Below are positions 55,276 to 63,970 of a stretch of 64,000 nt of DNA, piece after piece. How positions within the stretch are numbered: position 1 is the first letter of the stretch; each line of letters starts with the position of its first letter. A program made the translations under genes and the position numbers. The notes beneath the pieces are model-generated. The model made no database searches, was not told where the DNA came from, and saw only the letters and a list, made by a program, of their open reading frames with translations. This DNA comes from Planctomycetota bacterium (lineage in GTDB: Bacteria > Planctomycetota > UBA1135 > GCA-002686595), in the NCBI GenBank assembly GCA_029259655.1, contig JAJDET010000171.1, positions 41,962 through 105,961 of the forward strand, in the 5' to 3' direction.

Positions 55276-56231
55276 GCCGCCTCCACCTCCTCGACCGCGC
55301 CCTTGGCGGTGAGGTGCGTCGTTCCCGGTCGTCCTCGGTAGGAGTCCCCGTCCCAGTCGAGCCGCGTCCCCTCGTCGAGCGCGACGCAGAGCGAGCCCGC
55401 GAAGCGACGGGCGAAGAGCGCAACCCGCGTCGGGTCCTCCAGGCGCAGACGACGGCTCGCGTGCGGGAGAGGAACGACGTCGGGGCAGACACCGAGCCCC
55501 GCCTCGAGCACCTCGGCGTCGCCGGGCCCCTGGGGCGGAGAGTCGTGGAACAAGACGATGCGCTCGCCGAGGACCATGGCTCCGGCCGACCACGCGAAGA
55601 TCGGCAGCCCTTCCGCGGCGCCGACCACGTCGAGCAGCCGCATGCGGTTCAACAGGATCGCGACGTGCCCCCCGGCGACGCACAGCGCGCTCGAGTCGGC
55701 CAGGATGCTCGTGATCTCGCGCTTGTGACGCACGACGTGGTCGCGCTCGGCGGGCCTGACTCGTCCCTGGAACTCGGCGACGATCTCGCGGATGCGCTCG
55801 AGGTGCTGGTCGTCCAGTTCGCGCACGGCCGCGATCGCGGCCTCTTGTTCGGGTGCGAGGAGCGCCGGGTCCTCGTCGCGACCGAGCATGGTCCGCGCTG
55901 CCTCGAGCGCGTATCCGAGCCGCACCCGATAGAGGTCCTGCAGAGCGCGCAGGCGGTCGTGCCGCTTGCGCATCTCCGTCAGGAGCTCGGGGTCGCGCTC
56001 GAAGATGTCCTCGACGCGCTCGTACACGCCGAGGTTCACGACGGCGCGCCCCACGTGCTCGGAGAGCTCCTCGATCTCGGCCTCGCGCTCCTCCCACCCG
56101 GCGGTGACGACAGCGAGCTGCCCCGAGACGCCGTGTGACTGGAGCGCCGCGTCGAGCGTGGGCTCGAGGCGCTGCGGTCCCAGGAGACAGACGGTCGCCG
56201 CCTTCTTCTTTCGCTTCGGTCTGATCCTCAT
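55272..56231 (-). CDS. S51-family serine peptidase/cyanophycinase-like protein
   Basis: A 319-residue protein with an N-terminal basic run (MRIRPKRKKK). The S51 (dipeptidase E/cyanophycinase) motif is FAWSAGAMV with the nucleophile Ser215, preceded by ALCVAGGHV, the glycine-rich loop of the fold. A His in PLPHASRRL (residue 257) is the probable partner. An insertion of about 100 charged helical residues (70-175) separates the first strand from the nucleophile region, unlike the compact peptidase E. Family members cleave aspartyl or beta-aspartyl peptides. No signal peptide is present. Its ATG overlaps the stop of ATP-grasp 2 (ATGA). Confidence 0.78.
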   Translation of the reverse strand: MRIRPKRKKKAATVCLLGPQRLEPTLDAALQSHGVSGQLAVVTAGWEEREAEIEELSEHVGRAVVNLGVYERVEDIFERDPELLTEMRKRHDRLRALQDLYRVRLGYALEAARTMLGRDEDPALLAPEQEAAIAAVRELDDQHLERIREIVAEFQGRVRPAERDHVVRHKREITSILADSSALCVAGGHVAILLNRMRLLDVVGAAEGLPIFAWSAGAMVLGERIVLFHDSPPQGPGDAEVLEAGLGVCPDVVPLPHASRRLRLEDPTRVALFARRFAGSLCVALDEGTRLDWDGDSYRGRPGTTHLTAKGAVEEVEAA

Positions 56232-57445
56232 CCGGCAATCACGCGCAGGTCGGTGGAGATCGCGTTGGCGATCTGGAGAGTCTCCTGGAGATCGGGGTGG
56301 CGCCCGACGATCCAACCGTCGCCCGTGACGATCTTGCGGTAGTCACGGCTCGGTTGTCCGATCGGCGTCAGGTCGAGGTGGGCGATGTGTTCGCCGTACC
56401 GGCCGAGCAGACCATCGAGTCCCTCGTAGCGCTGGATGCGTCCGCTCCCGACCGCTCGTTTGAACACGAGCGCGGCGTTGTACTTCTTCGTCGTGTCCTG
56501 GGAGATGCGTCCGTGGCAGATGGCCTCGCCCCAGGCCTGGAACATGTCGATGTCGCACGAGTAGTTCATCCCGTGCGTCAGTCGTCCGCCGGGTGCGCGG
56601 GCGCCGATCTCGCCGAAGACGGCCTCGCCGTCCTCCTTCAGGAACCACTCCATGTGGGCGATCCCGCTCTCGAAGCCGAGCGCGGACAGGACCTGCCGTC
56701 CGAGCTCGACCCCCTTCGCGATCTCGGGCACGGAAGTGTCGCGCAGGCAGATCGCCTGGGGGCTGAGCCAGGGGTTGAGCCGGGCCGTGAGCGGTCCCGG
56801 GCGGTACCAGGCGACGTTGTGGAACAGGATGTCGCCCTTGGCGCAGACCGTGTCGAAGGTGAACTCCTCGCCCTCGATGTACTCCTCGACGCTGACCTCG
56901 CCGACGTGGCCGAGCATCTTGAGCGCGCTCTCGAGGTCTTCCTCCGTTCGCACCGGATAGGTGTCGGCGGAGCCCGCGCCCGCGATCGGTTTGAAGATGA
57001 CGGGGAGCCCGATCGCCTCGGCGAACTCGCGACACTGCTCCGCGGTCGTCGCGCGTGCGTGCTTCGGTGTGCGCACGCCGGCCTCGTCGAGGACGGCCTT
57101 CATGCGGTCCTTGTCGCGGAAGGCGACCGACTGCTCGACCGTGAGCCCCTCGACGCCGAACGCCTCGCGCATGCGGGCGGCGAGCGTGACGCCCGGCTCC
57201 CAGAGGCACTCGACCCGGTCCACGAAGCGGCCCGCGAGCCACTTCTTCACCTCGTCGACGGTCGACTCCTCCTCCCACAGGTCGGCCACCTGCAGGTAGT
57301 CGTTGAGCGCACCGCGTGCATCGTCCGGTAGGGCGCGCGGCGGCTGGTCGCCCACTCCGAACACGGTCGCGCCCGCCTGGGCGAGACCGCGCGTGAAGAA
57401 GGCCAAGTCCTCCGGGAATCCCGGCGAGATCATCACGACATTCAC
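56228..57445 (-). CDS. ATP-grasp carboxylate-amine ligase, paralogue A
   Basis: A 405-residue protein with the N-terminal Rossmann-like pre-ATP-grasp domain (VVMISPGFPEDLAFFTRGL, about 1-100), the ATP-grasp core with Lys116 (RDKDRMK) and Lys152 (VIFKPIAGAGSADTY), and metal ligands in the block HMEWFLKEDGEAVFGEIGAR. This order is that of biotin-carboxylase-like and DdlB-like carboxylate-amine ligases. The shared HMEWF...E-I-G-x-R-x-P-G pattern links it to the two proteins at 57479-58711 and 60459-61679. Substrates are unknown. Confidence 0.85.
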   Translation of the reverse strand: MNVVMISPGFPEDLAFFTRGLAQAGATVFGVGDQPPRALPDDARGALNDYLQVADLWEEESTVDEVKKWLAGRFVDRVECLWEPGVTLAARMREAFGVEGLTVEQSVAFRDKDRMKAVLDEAGVRTPKHARATTAEQCREFAEAIGLPVIFKPIAGAGSADTYPVRTEEDLESALKMLGHVGEVSVEEYIEGEEFTFDTVCAKGDILFHNVAWYRPGPLTARLNPWLSPQAICLRDTSVPEIAKGVELGRQVLSALGFESGIAHMEWFLKEDGEAVFGEIGARAPGGRLTHGMNYSCDIDMFQAWGEAICHGRISQDTTKKYNAALVFKRAVGSGRIQRYEGLDGLLGRYGEHIAHLDLTPIGQPSRDYRKIVTGDGWIVGRHPDLQETLQIANAISTDLRVIAG

Positions 57446-57478
57446 GCGTGGTCCTCCATGGTTGCGTGGGGCCCGACG

Positions 57479-58711
57479 TCAGCGCGACTGCGATTGACCC
57501 AGCTCGACGCGCACGTTGCGCAGGAGCTGGCGGAGCCCCTCCTCCACGACCTCGGTCTCGGGGTGGCGAAGGATCACGTAGCCCTCGCCCTCGTAGCTCG
57601 ATGCCTGCGGCTGACCGACGCGCGGGACGCGCGACTCCACGATGAGATCACGGACGCTCTCGTCGAGCTCCTCGATCCCGTGCACTGCGGCCACCTGGCC
57701 GCTGCCCTGGCCGCGCAGGAAGACCGCGCCGCAGGCGTAGGGTCGCTCGGGGACCTCGAAACGGTCGAAGACCATCAACTCCGCCCAGGCCCGGTAGAAG
57801 TCGAGGTCGTGCGCGTACGACATCAGCGTGGTGAACTGAGCCCCGGGCGGGCGCGCTCCGACCTCCGAGACGGCGATCGAGCCGTCTTCGCGCCGGAACC
57901 ACTCCATGTGCGTCAGCCCGGTCACCATGCCGAGAGCGTCCAGCGCCTTCTTGCCCGACTCTCGGATGTCGTCGAACTCGGCACCAGAGACCTCGCGCGG
58001 CAAGAGCACGCACCACTGGATCCACGGCTTCTCCATCACCTCGAGCGGCGTCGGGAAGTACTTCGAGATCGAGTGGAAGACGTGCTCTCCGCCGATCGAG
58101 ACGGAGTCGAACGAGTGCTCGTGCCCGATCACGAACTCCTCGAGGAGGAGCGGGGACGTCGGGTGCGGCGGGTGTGTCCGCAGGTAGCTCTCGAGCTGCT
58201 CCGCGCTCTCGACGCGGAACGTGTTCTTCGCCCCCGCACCGTCCGGGGGCTTGACGACCATCGGGTACCCCGACTGCTCCCCGAAGGCGATGGCCTGACG
58301 CGCCGATCCCGCCAGTGCGTGCCGCGCGCAGGGGACCCCGCCTGCGCGGAGGGCGTCCTTCATGCGCGCCTTGTCGCGGAAGTTCTTCGCCGTCTCCTGG
58401 TCCATCCCCGGGATCGAGAGGCGTTCGCGCACCACGCCGAGCGGCTCCTGGAGCTGCTCGAGGATGCCGATCAGGCGGTCGACCCGTCCCCCCATCTTCT
58501 TGGCGGCGGCTCGCACGGCGGCCTCGAGCTGGTCCGGATCGAGGGCGTCCCCGACGCGCTCGAAGACCTCGACGGCGGACGCGATTCCGGCCGGCGGACG
58601 AGCCTGTTGCGACACGACGCCCAGCCGCACGTCCTGGAGCCTCGACGCCGCTCGCACGAACCGCAGCGACGTCTCCATTCCATGGGGGACGACGAAGATC
58701 GCGTTGGGCAT
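57479..58711 (-). CDS. ATP-grasp carboxylate-amine ligase, paralogue B
   Basis: A 410-residue protein, the first gene of the minus-strand operon. It has the same organisation as paralogue A: a pre-ATP-grasp domain starting MPNAIFVVPHGME, an ATP-binding loop VVKPPDGAGAKNTF, the block HMEWFRREDGSIAVSEVGARPPG, and DLDFYRAWAELM. The pre-ATP-grasp domain is more divergent (few Gly at the start). It reads divergently from glgA with 191 bp between starts, so both could share a regulatory region. The gap to the next gene is 33 bp. Confidence 0.85.
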   Translation of the reverse strand: MPNAIFVVPHGMETSLRFVRAASRLQDVRLGVVSQQARPPAGIASAVEVFERVGDALDPDQLEAAVRAAAKKMGGRVDRLIGILEQLQEPLGVVRERLSIPGMDQETAKNFRDKARMKDALRAGGVPCARHALAGSARQAIAFGEQSGYPMVVKPPDGAGAKNTFRVESAEQLESYLRTHPPHPTSPLLLEEFVIGHEHSFDSVSIGGEHVFHSISKYFPTPLEVMEKPWIQWCVLLPREVSGAEFDDIRESGKKALDALGMVTGLTHMEWFRREDGSIAVSEVGARPPGAQFTTLMSYAHDLDFYRAWAELMVFDRFEVPERPYACGAVFLRGQGSGQVAAVHGIEELDESVRDLIVESRVPRVGQPQASSYEGEGYVILRHPETEVVEEGLRQLLRNVRVELGQSQSR

Positions 58712-58902
58712 TGGGACGCTCTCGAAGCGGGGAGGGGCGGCCGTTGAGGCGAACGGTGGCGCGGGGGGGGCCTGGCCACGACGTGGACCGCTCTGGACAC
58801 GTGGCTCCAGGAACGAGAATAGCGGTTCGGCGCTCTGGGCGCTATCGGAGCCCGCAGGCGCGGGCGTCGATTTCGTAGGCTGTCCCCATCACGGCCCCGC
58901 TC
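58712..58902. promoter_or_regulatory. Divergent intergenic region between paralogue B and glgA
   Basis: This 191-bp region must hold the promoters of both the six-gene operon and glgA. A GC hairpin (GCCCGC, 4-base loop, GCGGGC) lies at 58850-58865, about 40 bp before the glgA start. I see no clear -35/-10 pair or known operator. Confidence 0.45.
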
Positions 58903-60369
58903 ATGGAGAAGAACCCGCTACGGATCTGCATGCTCTCTTCGGAGGCAGTCCCCTTCGCCAAGACGGGAGGACTGGCCGATGTCGCGTCCGCGCTGTCCAC
59001 GAGCCTCGCCCGAGGCGGCCACGACGTGCGGCTCTTCCTTCCTCTGTACCAGCGCGTGCAGGAGGCCGGGTTTCCGTTCGAGCGCGTCGAAGCCCTGACC
59101 GACATCGAGGTCACGGCAGGCTCGCGGAGCTACGTGTTCACGGCGTTCCAGTCGCGCCTTCCGCGCTCGGAGACATCCGCTTACCTCCTGCACTGCAACG
59201 ACCTGTACGGACGCGACGGGCTGTACACGTCGGACGACGACGAGCACCTGCGCTTCGGGCTGTTCACGCGCGCCGTGCTCGAGTGCTGCCAGCGGATGGA
59301 GTTCGCTCCGGACGTCTTCCACCTCAACGACTGGCACACGGCGCTGCTGCCGCTGTACCTGAAGGGGCCGTATGCGTGGGACGAGCTCTTCGCGAGCTCG
59401 AAGACGCTGCTCACGATCCACAACATCGGCTACCAGGGGCTCTTCCCCATCGAGGCTGTCGCCGATCTCGGACTCGACGACGTCAGGAAGCACCTCTATC
59501 AGGAAGACGTCGCGGACGGCGTCTTGAGCTTCCTCAAGACCGGGATCCTCTACGCGGACCTCCTGAGCACGGTCAGCGAGACGTACGCCCTCGAGATCCA
59601 GACAGAGACCTTCGGCATGGGGCTGCACGAGCTCCTGGCGGGGCGCTCGGGCTCGCTGGTCGGGATCGTGAACGGTGTCGACTACGACGAGTGGAGTCCC
59701 GAGAAGGACGAGAAGATCCCCTTCCACTTCTCGCGCGACGACCTGACGGGCAAGGAGCAGAACAAGCGCGCGCTCCTCGACGATCTGCGCTTGCCCTTCG
59801 ACCGCGACGTCCCCGTCATGGGCGTCGTCTCCAGGATGGCGACCCAGAAGGGGTTCGACCTCATGTTCGAGGTGCTGCCGCGGATCCTCGCCGAGCGAGA
59901 CCTGCGCCTCTGCGTCCTGGGGAGCGGCGAGGAGCGCTACGAACGCTTCTTCCAGTGGCTGGCATCCGAGTTCCCCACGAAGGTCGGATACGACACGGCG
60001 TTCAACGACCGCCTGGCGCACATGATCGAGGCCGGGAGCGACCTGTTCCTGATGCCCTCGCGGTACGAGCCGTGCGGCCTGAACCAGATGTACAGCCTCC
60101 GCTACGGCACCGTCCCGATCGTGCGCAAGACGGGGGGCCTCGCCGATACGGTCACGCAGTTCGATCCGGAGACCGGTGAGGGAACGGGGTTCGTCTTCGA
60201 GGACTACTCGCCGGAGGGTCTGCGCTGGGCGCTCGAGCTCGCGCTGTCCCTGTGGCCCAACCGCGAGGCCTGGGCGCGCCTGGTCCAGAACGGGATGAGC
60301 CGCGACTTCTCGTGGGATCACCAGGCGGAACGCTACGTGAAGGTCTACCGCGAGCTGGTCGAGAGCTGA
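58903..60369 (+). CDS. glgA: Glycogen synthase (GT5)
   Basis: A 488-residue enzyme that elongates alpha-1,4-glucan from ADP-glucose. The N-terminus has the donor-binding KTGGLADV (residues about 20-27), the LPLY loop, and SETYALEIQTETFGMGLHELLAG in the middle. The C-terminal domain has the conserved Glu-rich YEPCGLNQMYSLRYGTVPIVRKTGGLADTV. Length matches bacterial GlgA. It starts with ATG (MEKNPLRI) and is followed 89 bp later by an ATP-grasp gene, which is not usual for glg operons. Confidence 0.95.
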   Translation: MEKNPLRICMLSSEAVPFAKTGGLADVASALSTSLARGGHDVRLFLPLYQRVQEAGFPFERVEALTDIEVTAGSRSYVFTAFQSRLPRSETSAYLLHCNDLYGRDGLYTSDDDEHLRFGLFTRAVLECCQRMEFAPDVFHLNDWHTALLPLYLKGPYAWDELFASSKTLLTIHNIGYQGLFPIEAVADLGLDDVRKHLYQEDVADGVLSFLKTGILYADLLSTVSETYALEIQTETFGMGLHELLAGRSGSLVGIVNGVDYDEWSPEKDEKIPFHFSRDDLTGKEQNKRALLDDLRLPFDRDVPVMGVVSRMATQKGFDLMFEVLPRILAERDLRLCVLGSGEERYERFFQWLASEFPTKVGYDTAFNDRLAHMIEAGSDLFLMPSRYEPCGLNQMYSLRYGTVPIVRKTGGLADTVTQFDPETGEGTGFVFEDYSPEGLRWALELALSLWPNREAWARLVQNGMSRDFSWDHQAERYVKVYRELVES

Positions 60370-60382
60370 CGGCTCGCCCGAC

Positions 60383-60397
60383 CCCGGAGAATCCGGG
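60383..60397. terminator. Short hairpin after glgA
   Basis: CCCGGA-GAA-TCCGGG forms a perfect 6-bp stem 13 bp after the glgA stop. It lacks a T tract, so it may be an attenuator or a pause rather than a terminator for the downstream gene. Confidence 0.35.
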
Positions 60398-60424
60398 CAC
60401 GGGCTCGGGCACGTGCTCGGGCAC
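60394..60424. repeat. Three CGGGCAC units, period 12
   Basis: CGGGCAC occurs at 60394, 60406 and 60418 in a 12-bp period. On the opposite strand this is GTGCCCG, the unit of the array at 28446-28469. Confidence 0.6.
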
Positions 60425-60444
60425 GACGGATAGAATGCGAGATC

Positions 60445-60450
60445 AGGAGG
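60445..60450 (+). promoter_or_regulatory. Shine-Dalgarno AGGAGG of paralogue C
   Basis: AGGAGG lies 8 bp before the ATG at 60459 and decides that start over the upstream in-frame ATG at 60435. Confidence 0.7.
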
Positions 60451-60458
60451 ACCGAGAG

Positions 60459-61679
60459 ATGCACGTCGTCTTCGTCGAACCGGCTTTTCCCACCAATCAG
60501 CGCGAGTTCCCGCGAGCACTCCACGCCGTCGGTGCGCGCGTGACGGGCATCGGGGAGCGACCGCCGGAGTATCTCGACCGCGAGCTGAAGGGTTGGCTCG
60601 ACGACTACATCCAGCTCCAAAGCGTCTGCCACGAGGAATCGCTGGAGGCCGCCGTTCGGAGCGTCCAGGAGAAGAGCTGGGTGGACCGCATCGAATCGAC
60701 GGTGGAAGCCCACACCATGCCCGTCGCAAGAGTGCGCGAGACGTGCGAGATTCCCGGAACGTCGGTGAGGACCGCGTTCCTGTGCCGTGACAAGCCGGCG
60801 ATGAAGGAAGCCCTGCGCGAGGCGGGGATCCCCTGCGCCCAGTCCACGGGGGCGTCGTCCGCGGAAGAGGTGCGCGACTTCGTGGCCGACGTCGGCTACC
60901 CAGTGATCCTCAAGCCGCGCGACGGGGCCGGCGCGGCCGGCACCTATCGGGCCGAGAACGCCGACGAGCTCGAAGAGGCCATCCGCGCCGCGAAGACCGA
61001 TCGCGGCATGCCGACGGCGGTCGAGGAGTTCATCGAGGGCCACGAGGGCTTCTTCGACACGATCACGATCGACGGCGAGATCGTCCACGAGTTCATCTCG
61101 CACTACTACCCGGGAGTGCTCGAGGCGATGCGGATGCGGTGGATCTCGCCCCAGATCGCCGTGACCAACCGCAACGACGCGGAGCACTACGACGAGATCC
61201 GCGAGATGTGCAAGAAGGTGATCGACACGCTCGGGATCGAGACGTCGGCCACCCACATGGAGTGGTTCTTCGGACCCAAGGGCCTCAAGTTCTCCGAGAT
61301 CGGCTGCCGCCCGCCGGGCGTCATGGTCTGGGACATCTACTCCGCGGCGAACGAGATCGATCTGTACGAGGAGTGGGCGAACGCCATCGTCCACGGCCGC
61401 CCGGGCGCGCAGGCCTCACGCAACTTCGCGGGCGGGATGCTCGCGCTGCGTCCGAGCCAGGACGGCACGATCGTCCGATACGAGGGGGTCGAGGCGATGG
61501 AGCGCGAGTTCAAGGACGCCATCATCGATACGCACTTCCCGCGACCCGGAACCGCCACGCAGGGCGTCGAGGGCGGCTACATGGCGAACGCCTGGATCCG
61601 CCTGCGCCACCCCGACTTCGACGAGCTGCGGCGCATCATGGATCACATCGGTGGGACCGTGAAGGTGATCGCGCAGTAG
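60459..61679 (+). CDS. ATP-grasp carboxylate-amine ligase, paralogue C
   Basis: A 406-residue protein with the same layout as paralogues A and B: pre-ATP-grasp VVFVEPAFPTNQREFPRAL, ATP-binding ILKPRDGAGAAGTYR, substrate loop FIEGHEGFFDTITIDGEIV, and metal block HMEWFFGPKGLKFSEIGCRPPG. Its N-terminal PEYLDRELKGWLDDYIQLQ closely parallels the PRALPDDARGALNDYLQV of paralogue A, more than B does. It follows glgA on the same strand and is convergent with the last gene (20 bp gap). Confidence 0.85.
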   Translation: MHVVFVEPAFPTNQREFPRALHAVGARVTGIGERPPEYLDRELKGWLDDYIQLQSVCHEESLEAAVRSVQEKSWVDRIESTVEAHTMPVARVRETCEIPGTSVRTAFLCRDKPAMKEALREAGIPCAQSTGASSAEEVRDFVADVGYPVILKPRDGAGAAGTYRAENADELEEAIRAAKTDRGMPTAVEEFIEGHEGFFDTITIDGEIVHEFISHYYPGVLEAMRMRWISPQIAVTNRNDAEHYDEIREMCKKVIDTLGIETSATHMEWFFGPKGLKFSEIGCRPPGVMVWDIYSAANEIDLYEEWANAIVHGRPGAQASRNFAGGMLALRPSQDGTIVRYEGVEAMEREFKDAIIDTHFPRPGTATQGVEGGYMANAWIRLRHPDFDELRRIMDHIGGTVKVIAQ

Positions 61680-61699
61680 GGGGAACGCAGAGCGGTCGG

Positions 61700-63970
61700 T
61701 CAGCGTTTCGTCGGATTCGCAGGCAGGTACTGTCTCGGCCAGGCTTGATCGACGTGCTCGTAGGCCACGGCCGCTCTCAGCGTCAGGTGCGGATCCACGA
61801 GGTGCGGGCGCGCCAGAGCGCACAGGTCGGCGCGCCCTGCAGCGATCACCGTGTTCACGTGGTCGTGCCCCTGGATGGCGCCCACCGCCATGACCGGGAT
61901 CCCCACCTCGGCGCGGATCCGCTCGGCGAAGGGGACCTGGTACATGCGACCGTAGACGGGTTCGGACTCGGCTGTGTTGCCGGCGCTCGAGACGTCGACG
62001 ACATCGCAGCCGTGCTCGGCGAGCATGCGCGCCACCTCGACCGTGTCATCCACCGTCAGGCCGCCCGCATCGTCCAGCCAGTCCGTGGCCGAGACGCGGA
62101 CGAAGAGCGGACGATCGTCCGGCCAGGCGGCGCGGACGGCGTCCAGCACTTCCAGCGGGAATCGCATTCGATCGGAGATCGAGCCGCCGTACTCGTCGGT
62201 CCGCGCGTTCCCCTTGGGCGAGATGAAGCTCGAGAGCAGGTAGCCGTGCGCCATGTGGATCTCGACCAGGTCGAATCCGGCCTCGATGCAGCGTTCGGTC
62301 GCGGTCCGGTACTCGAGGACCACCCGGTCCATGTCCGCGCGGTCCATCTCCTTCGGAACGTGCCAGTCGGGCCCGAAGGGCGCCGCGCTGGGGGCGAGCG
62401 TGGGCCACGCGGTCTCGTCGCGCAGGGGATCGTCACCCTCCCAGGGCAGATTGCAGGAGCCCTTCCGCCCCGCATGGCCGAGCTGCATGCCGATCGCGGC
62501 GGCCGAGTTCGCGTGCACGAAATCGACGATGCGCTTCCACGCCGTGACGTGCTCGTCGGAGTACATCCCCGCACAGCCGTAGGTGATCCGTCCCTCCGCG
62601 GAGACGTTCGTCATCTCGGTGAAGACGAGCCCCGCACCGCCCACCGCCAGCGCGCCGAGGTGGACCAGATGCCACTCCCCCACGGTGCCTTCCACCGCCG
62701 AGTACTGGCACATGGGAGAGACCACGACCCGGTTCTCGAGTCGCGTGCCGCGCACCTCGAAGGGTGTGAACATCGGAACCGGGGGCTCGCCGTCGGAACA
62801 GGCGGGCGCGCCGACGTCGTCGGCGTACCAGCGCCGGACTCGATCGACGAGGTCGGGATCGCGCTCGGAGAGGTTGTCCCAGGTGATGCGCTTGGAACGC
62901 GTCATCAGGTTGAACGTGAACTGGACCGGGTGCTGTTCGAGATAGCGATGGGAGTTCTCGAACCACTCGAGGCTCGTCTGTGCGGCCTTCTGGATCTTCA
63001 AGACGTCGATCCTGCGCGCGTCCTCGTAGGCCCGGAGCACGCGCGGCACGTCGTCGGCGCCGTGAGTCTCCAGCGCGTCGGCGAGGGCGATCGCATCCTC
63101 CATCGCGAGCTTCGTCCCCGACCCGATCGAGAAGTGAGCGGTGTGCGCAGCGTCGCCGACCAGGACCGTGTTCCGGTAGTGCCACTTCTCGTTCCGAACG
63201 GTCGGAAACGCGCGCCAAAGCGACCGGTTCGTCAGGAGCTCGTGACCGTCGAGGTACTTCCCGAAGAGCTCGGAACAGTAGGCGACGGTCTCCTCCTCGC
63301 TGGCCCGGTCGAGACCCGCCCGCCGCCACGTCTCCTCGCCGCACTCGACGATGAACGTCGAGAGGTCCCGTTCGGCCCCCTGGGAGGCGCGCTGGAAGGG
63401 ATAGGCGTGCACCTGGAACAGTCCGTCCGCGTTGTTCTCGAAGATGAACGTGAACGCGTCCAGCGGGAGCGTCGTTCCGAGCCACGAGAACCGGTTGGGG
63501 CGCCAGTCGATGCTCGGGCCGAAGTGGTCCGCGTGTGCCTCGCGGATGAAGCTGTTGATCCCGTCGCTCGCGAGGATCAGGTCGCACTCCGCGAACTCGG
63601 CGAGGTCGGACACCTCGCGCTCGAACTCGAGCTCCACGCCGAGCTCGCGGCAGCGTGCGTGAAAGATCTCGAGCAGGCGCTTCCGCGAGAGGCCGCAGAA
63701 CCCGTGTCCCGTGGATCGGACGCACGTCCCGCCGTAGTGCGTGTCGATGTCCTGCCAGTAGGCGAACTCGGAGCGGATCGCGGCAAAGCTCTCGGGGTCG
63801 GCCCTCTCGAAGTTGTCCAGGGTCTCGTCCGAGAAGACGACGCCCCACCCGAAGGTGTCGTCCGCCTTGTTGCGCTCGAGAACCCGGACGCGGCTCTCGG
63901 GCCGCGCCTTCTTGGCGAGGATGGAGAAGTAGAGGCCCGAGGGCCCTCCTCCTATGCACACGACGTCCAT
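61700..63970 (-). CDS. Fused salicylyl-CoA 5-hydroxylase / Old Yellow Enzyme
   Basis: A 756-residue two-domain protein. Residues 1-380 are an FAD-dependent monooxygenase: the Rossmann motif CIGGGPSGLY (about 5-14), the second FAD motif LVGDAAHTAHFSIGSG (around 275), and substrate-binding loops of the aromatic-hydroxylase class. Residues 390-756 are a flavin-dependent Old Yellow Enzyme (PMFTPFEVRGTRLENRV, then IEIHMAHGYLLSSFISPK-type barrel motifs with the His-x-Ala-His). Databases annotate this fusion as bifunctional salicylyl-CoA 5-hydroxylase/oxidoreductase. The single ATG is MDVVCIGGG. No other aromatic-degradation gene is visible here. Confidence 0.88.
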   Translation of the reverse strand: MDVVCIGGGPSGLYFSILAKKARPESRVRVLERNKADDTFGWGVVFSDETLDNFERADPESFAAIRSEFAYWQDIDTHYGGTCVRSTGHGFCGLSRKRLLEIFHARCRELGVELEFEREVSDLAEFAECDLILASDGINSFIREAHADHFGPSIDWRPNRFSWLGTTLPLDAFTFIFENNADGLFQVHAYPFQRASQGAERDLSTFIVECGEETWRRAGLDRASEEETVAYCSELFGKYLDGHELLTNRSLWRAFPTVRNEKWHYRNTVLVGDAAHTAHFSIGSGTKLAMEDAIALADALETHGADDVPRVLRAYEDARRIDVLKIQKAAQTSLEWFENSHRYLEQHPVQFTFNLMTRSKRITWDNLSERDPDLVDRVRRWYADDVGAPACSDGEPPVPMFTPFEVRGTRLENRVVVSPMCQYSAVEGTVGEWHLVHLGALAVGGAGLVFTEMTNVSAEGRITYGCAGMYSDEHVTAWKRIVDFVHANSAAAIGMQLGHAGRKGSCNLPWEGDDPLRDETAWPTLAPSAAPFGPDWHVPKEMDRADMDRVVLEYRTATERCIEAGFDLVEIHMAHGYLLSSFISPKGNARTDEYGGSISDRMRFPLEVLDAVRAAWPDDRPLFVRVSATDWLDDAGGLTVDDTVEVARMLAEHGCDVVDVSSAGNTAESEPVYGRMYQVPFAERIRAEVGIPVMAVGAIQGHDHVNTVIAAGRADLCALARPHLVDPHLTLRAAVAYEHVDQAWPRQYLPANPTKR

